Made by a program: the position numbers and the translations under genes
DNA from: an uncultured Clostridia bacterium
GTDB taxonomy: Bacteria > Bacillota > Clostridia > TANB77 > CAG-508
NCBI GenBank assembly: GCA_934167685.1
Contig: CAKPLQ010000001.1
Coordinates: forward strand, 1 to 64,000
DNA: 64,000 bases
Reading direction: 5' to 3'
The notes under the pieces: generated by a model
Seen by the model: the letters and a program-made list of their open reading frames with translations, nothing else
What the model was told of the DNA's origin: nothing
Databases searched by the model: none
Shown here: in pieces, positions 1 to 5,923 of the stretch
How the letters are laid out: the number at the start of each line of letters is the position of its first letter
Position numbering within the stretch: the stretch's first letter is position 1

Positions 1-2
1 AT

Positions 3-35
3 ATTAGCACTAAACTATAAAAATTTAGTGCTAAT
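3..35 (+). terminator. hairpin at left edge, probable terminator of an upstream gene
   Basis: A perfect 12-bp inverted repeat (ATTAGCACTAAA / TTTAGTGCTAAT) with a 9-nt loop, followed by A/T-rich sequence ending in a run of six T. It would end transcription of a gene lying left of the window, but the T run is 10 nt away from the stem, so it is a weak terminator by rule. Confidence 0.45.
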
Positions 36-68
36 AAATAAAATTTTTTAAGACATTTTCAAAAATGA

Positions 69-98
69 TTGACAGAACTTTGAATAATTTTTTATAAA
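69..98 (+). promoter_or_regulatory. sigma-A promoter of the yihY-like gene
   Basis: A perfect -35 TTGACA (69-74) and -10 TATAAA (93-98) are separated by 18 nt. Transcription would start near 105, leaving a leader of about 85 nt before the gene starting at 192. Confidence 0.6.
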
Positions 99-191
99 TA
101 TAGAAATATAAAAAGTGATGTGATAGAATAAGTCTTAATAGGAGAGAGGAAGAAGTAAAATTTGTGCTTCGAGGGAGGAATGAGGCTAAAA

Positions 192-1025
192 ATGGATAAA
201 TCTAAATTAAAAGAAAAATATCAAAAATTTCAAGAGTTATCTGAAAATATGAAAAGAGACCATATTAGTGAAAGTGCAGCTCAATGTTCATATTATACAA
301 TATTATCATTTATACCATTTGTGATTTTGTTGATAACACTAATTCAATATACAGGAATAGCGCCACAGGCATTATTTGATGCAATATCTCAAATAATACC
401 ATCAAGTATGAGTGAAATGGTATTAGGCATAGTGCAAGAAGTATATTCTAAATCAATAGGTACGATTTCAATTTCAATAATATTTACAATGTGGTCTGCT
501 GGAAAAGGACTTTATGCGCTAACAACGGGATTGCAAACAGTGTATCAAACTAAAAGCAAAAAAATAACTTCATATATATATTTAAGGGTAAAGGTTTTGT
601 TAGAAACTATATTGTTCATTGTAATGATTGTAATGGGATTGACAATATTAGTATTTGGAAATGGAGTTATTGATATAGTAAAGAGAAATTTCGGAGTACT
701 AGAAAAGTATAATCAAATATCATCAATTCTAGCTCAATTAGGAGTTATATTAGCAACTTTTGTAGTATTCTTACTATTATATAAGTTTATGCCAAAACAT
801 AGAGTTCCTTTTAAAAGTCAAGTTTATGGTGCATTGTTTGGAGCGATTGCACTTAATATAATATCATTTGTATTTTCAAGATACTTAACAATTTTTAAGG
901 GCTTTTCTATTACCTATGGAAGTTTAACTACTTTGATGCTTGTGATGATGTGGACTTATTCTTGCTTTTATACAGTATTTTTGGGGGCTGAATTGAATAA
1001 ATTTATGAATAAAAATCATTCTTGA
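192..1025 (+). CDS. YihY/virulence factor BrkB family membrane protein
   Basis: About 277 residues with six predicted membrane helices (roughly 36-54, 90-108, 137-158, 178-200, 214-235, 244-267), the layout of the YihY/BrkB family, once mis-named ribonuclease BN. A conserved polar segment (residues ~24-36) precedes helix 1. The ORF is open from a TTG at 162, but the ATG at 180 lies directly on the GAGGGAGG Shine-Dalgarno sequence. The ATG at 192 has usable spacing and begins with the MDKSK segment, so I chose it. It is transcribed alone, and a 29-nt palindromic repeat begins 6 nt after its stop. The molecular function of the family is not settled; transport or envelope roles have been suggested. 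Confidence 0.85.
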   Translation: MDKSKLKEKYQKFQELSENMKRDHISESAAQCSYYTILSFIPFVILLITLIQYTGIAPQALFDAISQIIPSSMSEMVLGIVQEVYSKSIGTISISIIFTMWSAGKGLYALTTGLQTVYQTKSKKITSYIYLRVKVLLETILFIVMIVMGLTILVFGNGVIDIVKRNFGVLEKYNQISSILAQLGVILATFVVFLLLYKFMPKHRVPFKSQVYGALFGAIALNIISFVFSRYLTIFKGFSITYGSLTTLMLVMMWTYSCFYTVFLGAELNKFMNKNHS

Positions 1026-1031
1026 TTTTTT

Positions 1032-1060
1032 GCACCGTTGGGACCGGTTCTCAACGGTGC
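1032..1060 (+). repeat. 29-nt palindromic repeat, copy 1 (solitary)
   Basis: It consists of GCAC, four bases, the core GGGACCGGTTCT, a pyrimidine, four bases and GTGC. It can fold as a 12-bp stem with one G-U pair and a 5-nt loop. It lies between the convergent yihY-like gene and the M14 peptidase gene, flanked by T and A runs, so it could end transcription from both sides. Confidence 0.85.
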
Positions 1061-1066
1061 AAAATT

Positions 1067-1973
1067 TTATAAAATGCTTCCAAGAACTAATATACCTAAA
1101 TTATCCTCATAAATTTTTCTGAATTGAGTTATAGGAAGAGGATTAGTGCCTAGACCAACTTCAATCGTGTATCCAGGTCTGTTATAATTTTGAATGAACC
1201 AATCTTTATAACCGGCAAAGCTAGAATTATAAGGAGTATGTTCAAGAGAATAACCACTAACATTAGCAAATTGAGTTCCAATTTGAAAGGCACCTGGAGG
1301 ATTATAATTTTGGAACTGCCAGTAAATAACTTCACCTTGAGAGTGGTATGCAAGGATAAGCCTGAAATTATGCTGTAAAGTAAAATTATAAACAGCTAAA
1401 GCTTCTGGTTCTGTAAGAGAACCATATCCTACAAAATCACGAGGAGCAGGTCCGCGTAAAACCTTGATTATATTTTATTTCACGAGCTTGTTGCCATCCA
1501 GCAGGAAATTGCAAGTTTAGGTCCACACCACGAATATTGGCTTTCCATCCATCTGGAAAAGGAATTGTCGCAAATCCATAAGCGATTTTTTCGGCTTGTT
1601 TGTATGAAGATGAAGTTTTGGAAAGAGCGCCTGTAACTAAGTCAACTCCGTCAGGATTAACTAAAGGAACAATATAAATAGAAACAGAATCAAACAAACG
1701 TCTAGCAGAAAAATTCCAGATAGAAGAATTAGTTTGAATAGCATTACAATAATCATATATAAATTCTAAAAGAACCAAAGAAGTGATCCATTCGTTAGCA
1801 TGATAACTAGCTGAATAAAAAACTTCTTTTTGCCCACGACCAATTCTAACAAAAGGAATGTCCTTACCCATAATACTTTTTCCAATAGACCCAGTTTGAA
1901 TAAAAGGATAAGATTGTTTTAGAATACGTAAATTTTCATATAATAGATTAGAACTAAAAACGAAATCGTCCAT
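1067..1973 (-). pseudogene. M14 family zinc carboxypeptidase, frameshifted
   Basis: The minus strand encodes an M14 peptidase of about 300 residues. The first part holds the HxxE zinc motif (in SYHANEWITS), NPDGVDL and the GVDLNLQFPAGW block. It then runs off frame at 1452-1453, where one extra G turns an expected ACG-CGA-CCT into ACG-CGG-ACC. In the shifted frame the protein continues for about 130 residues with the third zinc ligand (AYHSQG) and the catalytic glutamate (YTIEVGLGTNPLPI), ending with TAA at 1067-1069. The start at 1973 has a TGAGG upstream. Related enzymes cut gamma-D-Glu-diaminopimelate bonds in peptidoglycan, often in spores; no LysM domain or signal peptide is present here. 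The rest of the reading frame is undamaged, so this is either a recent mutation or a base-calling error. Confidence 0.8.
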
Positions 1974-2091
1974 AAAAACCTCATTTCTTGGCAGTTTAAT
2001 GAATTGTAGTAGTGAAGAAAAAGAAAAAATCATTAATTGCCACAATAATTGTAATATTATATGACAAAAAAGAAAAAGTGTGATATAAATA

Positions 2092-2193
2092 TTTTGCACC
2101 GATGGGACCGGTTCTTAACGGTGCAAAAAAATGTTTTTTAGCAGTAAAAATACAAAAAATGCACCGTTAAGAACCGGTCCCATCGGTGCAAAA
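2092..2193. repeat. 29-nt repeat copies 2 and 3 as an inward-facing pair
   Basis: Copy 2 (2096-2124) and copy 3 (2161-2189) are exact reverse complements. With four flanking bases on the outside and one on the inside the arms are 34 nt long and perfect, around a 34-nt A/T-rich spacer. The pair lies between divergent genes (M14 peptidase and the deaminase), so it is not simply a shared terminator; it ends 22 nt before the deaminase start. Confidence 0.9.
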
Positions 2194-2215
2194 AGAAAGG
2201 AAGTCTAGTGATATT

Positions 2216-2677
2216 ATGAACAAATACATGAAAATTGCCAAAGACAAATCAATACAAGGATTCAAAAACAAAGAAGGAGGACCATTTGGAGCAGTAATAA
2301 CTGACAAAGAAGGTAATATTATAGCGGAAGGGAATAATAGAGTATTATGTAGTAATGACCCAACAGCACATGCGGAGGTGGTTGCGATAAGAACTGCATG
2401 TGAAAAGTTAAAAACATATAATTTATCAGGATATGTATTATACACATCTTGTGAGCCATGTCCAATGTGCTTATCAGCAATAATTTGGGCAAATATAAAA
2501 ACAGTATATTATGGTTGCACAAAAGAAGATGCAGGGAGTATTGGATTTAGAGATGATGTTATATATCAATATTTAAAAGGTGAAGATAAAGATTTAATTA
2601 ATTTAAAACAAATGGATAGAAATGAATGCATACATGCATTTGAAGAATATAAAAAGGAGAGCGGAGTAATATACTAA
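2216..2677 (+). CDS. guaD: cytidine/deoxycytidylate-deaminase-fold enzyme, guanine deaminase-like
   Basis: A 153-residue zinc deaminase. The zinc site is the HAE motif in NDPTAHAEVVAIR (residues ~49-61) together with SCEPCPMC (~80-87). The GGPFGAV segment, NDPTAHAE, the SCEPCPMCLSAI form and a C-terminus ending in an aromatic residue (GVIY) match guanine deaminase (guanine to xanthine) of the Bacillus type better than the tRNA-specific TadA, which has an LEPCxMC site. TadA-like or other nucleoside deaminase activity cannot be excluded. The ATG at 2216 follows an AGGAAG by 12 nt; an upstream GTG at 2186 lies inside repeat copy 3 and would add ten residues with no family match, so I rejected it. 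The gene appears monocistronic and faces a bidirectional terminator. Confidence 0.75.
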   Translation: MNKYMKIAKDKSIQGFKNKEGGPFGAVITDKEGNIIAEGNNRVLCSNDPTAHAEVVAIRTACEKLKTYNLSGYVLYTSCEPCPMCLSAIIWANIKTVYYGCTKEDAGSIGFRDDVIYQYLKGEDKDLINLKQMDRNECIHAFEEYKKESGVIY

Positions 2678-2783
2678 AATTGATCAAGATGGAACAAAAA
2701 AGTACCATTCTTGTGAGCAAAACAGAACCGGTCCATAATGTGTGTAAACAAGGTTGGCTCTGCATACCTTGAAAAGTCTTTTA
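2678..2783. other. intergenic stretch with a decayed repeat core and small stem-loops
   Basis: No ORF or known RNA was recognised. It holds AGAACCGGTCC at 2724-2734, an 11-nt match to the core of the 29-nt repeat family read on the minus strand, and a 6-bp inverted repeat CAAGGT/ACCTTG (2749-2771). The segment ATAATGTG (2737-2744) is complementary to the loop side of the terminator downstream. Confidence 0.4.
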
Positions 2784-2838
2784 ATTAAAAAAGAAGAACC
2801 GGCACATTATTAAGGTGGCGGTTCTTTGTTGATTCTTG
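2784..2838. terminator. bidirectional intrinsic terminator
   Basis: The stem is AGAACCGGCAC / GTGGCGGTTCT (2795-2805 with 2815-2825, one mismatch) around a 9-nt loop. On the minus strand it is followed by an almost pure T tract (complement of 2784-2794), on the plus strand by TTTGTTGATTCTT. It sits between the convergent deaminase and zinc-ribbon genes. Confidence 0.7.
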
Positions 2839-2906
2839 ACATAGCAGCAAAAATTCAATTAATCAATTGCTTTATACTTTATAATAGAACATAATTTTAA
2901 AATATA

Positions 2907-3200
2907 TTATTTCTTTAAATTTCCACATTTTTGACATCTTCCTGTTAAAGTAGCACAAGTATTACAAATTACAGGAACAGCTGTATTCGAATTAATATAT
3001 GAATTTCCACATAATTTACAACTCCATGATGTAAATGCAGCTCCAGCCGGTGACAATTGATGTCCATCACATTGAATGTTTCCGAAAATTTCAGTTGCTT
3101 TTTTATTCAAGGTAAGTAGTTTTACTCCAATAATTAAAGTAATTATAGCTACTATTATACTTACAATTGTAATAAATTTCTTTTTTAATTTTGTATTCAT
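2907..3200 (-). CDS. small membrane-anchored zinc-ribbon protein, function unknown
   Basis: A 97-residue protein. Residues ~8-30 form one membrane helix after a lysine-rich N-terminus. The rest is predicted outside the membrane and carries several cysteine pairs: a CKLCG at ~61-65, CNTC at ~79-82 and CQKCG at ~89-93, plus a single C at ~44. Two zinc ribbons, or one ribbon with an extra pair, could be formed. The start has a good Shine-Dalgarno sequence (TTGGAGG, reading the minus strand, 10 nt upstream) and a TATAAT lies about 20 nt before that. I do not recognise the family; small proteins of this build are often annotated only as hypothetical. It lies between tmRNA (same strand, upstream) and a shared terminator. 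Confidence 0.65.
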   Translation of the reverse strand: MNTKLKKKFITIVSIIVAIITLIIGVKLLTLNKKATEIFGNIQCDGHQLSPAGAAFTSWSCKLCGNSYINSNTAVPVICNTCATLTGRCQKCGNLKK

Positions 3201-3394
3201 AAAATAATTACCTCCAAAATATTATTACTTCCTATATTATACTATAAATTTGTTTAAACAATAATGAATTGACAAAATTATAATATTTGGTTCTAAAACA
3301 CTTAAACATTCTTCTAATTAAATATAAAGGCAAAAAAATCAATCTTTTATAGTTTATTCCGTGATTTTCACTTGGTGTGACGATTCAATTTTCA

Positions 3395-3747
3395 TGGTGG
3401 AGATGAGGGGAGTCGAACCCCTGTCCACAACACCATCCACACAAACTTCTCCGAGTGCAGTTTATTATTAAAATTCATCTAACAAGCATTAATAAACAAA
3501 CGATTGATAGATATATCTGCAAGATACCCACTGTTTTTGCAGAGAAAACAGCTTTGTTTCCCACTAAAATGACACCAAATTAAAATATGTGGGGATATTT
3601 TAACAGGCGATGCTGCAATTAGGCAGCAAATGCTAATTCTGTATTATCAGCGTTTATATTTAGTTTTCTCGTTTTTTTAAGTGGCAAACGAGAATCCACT
3701 ACTCGCTATTTGTGCTTCCAATGTAATGTCGAAACCATTACATCCCC
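3395..3747 (-). ncRNA. ssrA: transfer-messenger RNA
   Basis: Read on the minus strand, the RNA starts GGGGATGTAATGG and ends with a T-arm and acceptor strand (GGGGTTCGACTCCCCTCATC) followed by encoded CCA. The 5' and 3' ends form the tRNA-like domain. A tag reading frame ends GCATTTGCTGCCTAA, giving a tag that reads NADNTELAFAA or a form lacking the first residue. Length about 353 nt is normal for tmRNA. It rescues ribosomes stalled on broken mRNA by adding the degradation tag. A sigma-A promoter lies upstream at 3764-3792. Exact ends follow from the acceptor stem and were not determined experimentally. Confidence 0.95.
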
Positions 3748-3763
3748 ATGTAATACAATAATT

Positions 3764-3792
3764 ATTATAATATATTTTTAAATTAAATTCAA
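3764..3792 (-). promoter_or_regulatory. sigma-A promoter of ssrA
   Basis: On the minus strand TTGAAT (3792-3787) and TATAAT (3769-3764) are separated by exactly 17 nt. The start would fall near 3757, so a short 5' extension would be removed by RNase P. Confidence 0.7.
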
Positions 3793-3891
3793 GTTTTTTA
3801 AAATTGAATTTTGTATAAAATGCAAATTATTGATACTTGAAATAAAGATGTTAGAACTTATAATTTGAAAAAATAATTTTGAAAAAAGGTA

Positions 3892-3920
3892 TTTACAAAA
3901 TAAAAAATGTTTTATATAAT
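3892..3920 (+). promoter_or_regulatory. sigma-A promoter of the coiled-coil gene
   Basis: TTTACA (3892-3897) and TATAAT (3915-3920) are spaced 17 nt apart, with the Shine-Dalgarno sequence 20 nt downstream. Confidence 0.65.
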
Positions 3921-3955
3921 TAGTATAGAATTAATATAAAGGAGAAATGGAAAAA

Positions 3956-4879
3956 ATGGATAAAGAAAGAGAAAAATGTGCTGAAATTTTAAAAAGAACA
4001 GGGGTACCTGAAAATTTAATAAATACACCAGCTATATTTGAAGATTGTTTTAAAAATTATTGTAAAAATGAGAAAAAAGAAAATATAAGGGCAGTAGTAC
4101 CAAAAGATAATGAATTTACATTTTTAGGTACTAGATATGTACTAAAAGATGATAATACATTAGAAGAAGAATATAATGATTTCTATGATCCAAAATGTGA
4201 AAATTATGCAGAAATATTAAAAAAAGAAAAATTGAATAAATACGGTATTGCTGAAAAATGTTCATACAACATGTGTGCGTATGGCAGATTAGATTTTGGG
4301 ATGACTGATAATCATGTAGTTGAAAGAAAAAATGGAAAAATAATAACTATTTATGGATTTTATCAAAATAAAATAAATTCTATTGACAGCGGTGTAATTG
4401 ATTTGAACTCTCAAGCTAGTTTTTTGGAAAGAAAAAAAGAAGAAAAAATTGATTTAAAATCTACATTGGATACATTTGATAAAAATGCTAAAGATGCAGT
4501 TGAAAATTATCCACAATTAAAAGAATACTATGATGAATTAAGAAAAGGTGTTATTGCTGAATTAAAAGACCAATATTTGTTAAATATTGACTCATTTATA
4601 GTAGATGATGATAATATTCAAATACTTGGAATAACAGATGAGGACTATAGAAAAAAATTAACTGAATTATCAGAACAATTAACTGAATTATCAGAACAAT
4701 TAGATGAAGCAAATGAAAAAAATAAAAAATTAAAGAGAGATAATGCATCTTTAACTTCAAAATTGAAATCAACTTTAGAATTTTGTGAAGATGTAAAAAA
4801 TAGTAAATTTGGAAGTCTTTTCTTTGGCAGAAAAATTAAAAAATTGAATGGCATTCAGGAACAACAAGAAGAAAGATAG
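3956..4879 (+). CDS. hypothetical cytosolic protein with C-terminal coiled coil
   Basis: About 307 residues, no signal peptide or membrane helix. The N-terminal half (1-165) is mixed and rich in charged residues with several cysteines; residues ~165-220 and especially ~225-290 are heptad-rich and should form a coiled coil. The coiled coil contains an exact tandem 21-bp duplication (4660-4680 and 4681-4701) that repeats one heptad, LTELSEQ. The ATG at 3947 is only 2 nt from the GGAG and the ATG at 3956 is 11 nt away; I prefer 3956, but either is possible. It has its own promoter and terminator, so it is a single-gene unit. I do not recognise the family. Confidence 0.7.
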   Translation: MDKEREKCAEILKRTGVPENLINTPAIFEDCFKNYCKNEKKENIRAVVPKDNEFTFLGTRYVLKDDNTLEEEYNDFYDPKCENYAEILKKEKLNKYGIAEKCSYNMCAYGRLDFGMTDNHVVERKNGKIITIYGFYQNKINSIDSGVIDLNSQASFLERKKEEKIDLKSTLDTFDKNAKDAVENYPQLKEYYDELRKGVIAELKDQYLLNIDSFIVDDDNIQILGITDEDYRKKLTELSEQLTELSEQLDEANEKNKKLKRDNASLTSKLKSTLEFCEDVKNSKFGSLFFGRKIKKLNGIQEQQEER

Positions 4880-4957
4880 AAGTTAATGTAAAATCTAGTA
4901 ATAACAAAGGTTTTTCCTATAAACAATTTAGTAAAAATCATAAATTTTCAAATATTT

Positions 4958-5000
4958 AAAAGATGAATTGTAAAAAATATATACAAGTTCATCTTTTTTT
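4958..5000 (+). terminator. intrinsic terminator
   Basis: AAAGATGAA-TTGTA pairs with TACAA-g-TTCATCTTT around an A/T loop and is followed by a run of T (4993-5000). It ends the coiled-coil gene. Confidence 0.75.
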
Positions 5001-5221
5001 GAATTTATAATAACAATTTTTAAATTTAATAATACAAAAAATACAATTAGCACAACAAAAAGCGGTAATTTTTGCAAATATAACATTATTAGATTTGTAT
5101 TGGGAAGGTTATTCAAGTATAAACTTGAAATATATGAGCTAATTTGCAAAAACATATTCTAATTATTTAGATGTAAAAGATGTACAGAAGAGATAGAATT
5201 TTAACAAAATTTTGATAAAAA
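5001..5221. other. gene-free A/T-rich stretch upstream of spoVT
   Basis: No convincing ORF on either strand and no recognised RNA. The only structure noticed is a short perfect inverted repeat TTCAAGTATAAACTTGAA near 5113-5130. The minus-strand ORFs here have no Shine-Dalgarno sequence and are very hydrophobic by composition alone. Confidence 0.5.
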
Positions 5222-5251
5222 TGTATAAAATTTTCCTCTTTTGAGATAATA
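5222..5251 (+). promoter_or_regulatory. possible forespore sigma-G-type promoter of spoVT
   Basis: TGTATA (5222-5227), 17 nt, GATAATA (5245-5251). In Bacillus, sigma-G promoters read about TGAATA and CATACTA, and spoVT is sigma-G dependent. The same arrangement occurs before spoIVB at 52082. A weak sigma-A reading (GATAAT) is also possible. Confidence 0.4.
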
Positions 5252-5284
5252 AAATTAGACTTGAAATTAAAGGAGGAAAAAAGA

Positions 5285-5839
5285 ATGAAAGCAACAGGAG
5301 TTGTAAGAAGAATAGACGATTTAGGTAGAGTAGTAATACCAAAAGAAATAAGAAAAACATTACGTATAAAAGAAGGCGAGCCTTTAGAAATATTTACAGA
5401 TAGAGAAGGCCAAGTAATATTAAAGAAATATTCACCAATAGGTGAACTATCAGAATTTGCATCAGGATATGCAGAAACATTGTCAAAAACAACTGGACAT
5501 ATAGCATGTATTACAGATAAAGACACAGTAATAGCAATGTCTGGTGCACCTAAAAAAGAATTTTTAGAGCAAAATGTTAGTGAAGAGTTAGAACAATTAA
5601 TGGAAGATAAAGAAATATATACAAGTAAAGAAAATAGTGATGTTGCAGTTCCTATAACAAAAAATGATAATAATGAAAGAAAATATAATGCACAAGTAGT
5701 ATACCCAATAATTTCAAATGGGGATACAATTGGAACAGTAATTTTATTGTCTAAAGAATCAAATACAAAAATGAATGAAGTCGAAAAAAAGGTTGCTCAG
5801 TCAGCTGCAAGTTTTTTGGGAAGTCAAATGGAAATATAA
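5285..5839 (+). CDS. spoVT: stage V sporulation protein T, AbrB-family regulator
   Basis: 184 residues. Residues 1-50 are an AbrB-type swapped-hairpin DNA-binding domain (KATGVVRRIDDLGRVVIPKEIR and so on), and residues ~55-180 match the GAF-like ligand domain of SpoVT; this two-domain length separates it from AbrB (about 90 residues). It acts in the forespore, tuning sigma-G dependent genes. The ATG at 5285 follows AAAGGAGG by 8 nt. The ORF could open at a TTG at 5261, but that would place the Shine-Dalgarno inside the gene. A long palindrome follows its stop. Together with ssp and spoIVB it shows that the organism makes endospores. Confidence 0.93.
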   Translation: MKATGVVRRIDDLGRVVIPKEIRKTLRIKEGEPLEIFTDREGQVILKKYSPIGELSEFASGYAETLSKTTGHIACITDKDTVIAMSGAPKKEFLEQNVSEELEQLMEDKEIYTSKENSDVAVPITKNDNNERKYNAQVVYPIISNGDTIGTVILLSKESNTKMNEVEKKVAQSAASFLGSQMEI

Positions 5840-5850
5840 ATTCTAAAAGT

Positions 5851-5923
5851 GAACGGATGGGACCGGTTCTCAACGGTGCAGTAAACATAAAAATGCACCG
5901 TTGAGAACCGGCCCCAAACGTTC
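5851..5923. repeat. 29-nt repeat copies 4 and 5 as an inward-facing pair
   Basis: Copy 4 (5851-5879) and copy 5 (5895-5923) face each other across a 15-nt spacer. Both have GAACG at the outer end instead of GCACC or GCACG, so the outer arms still pair (TGAACG/CGTTCA). The outer end of copy 5 supplies the TGA stop codon of mutS2. The pair lies between the convergent spoVT and mutS2 genes and may end both transcripts. Confidence 0.9.

Noticed and set aside
1150..1378. Short ORFs opposite the M14 peptidase
   Set aside because: They are shadows of the second, frameshifted part of the peptidase, which shows strong family motifs on the minus strand.
2216..2677. tRNA adenosine deaminase TadA
   Set aside because: The NDPTAHAE and SCEPCPMC forms, the GGPFGAV segment and the aromatic C-terminus fit guanine deaminase better; no SRP RNA or dnaX follows as often seen after tadA.
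2690..2790. Signal recognition particle RNA
   Set aside because: The universally conserved GGAAGCAGC-type domain IV loop is missing.
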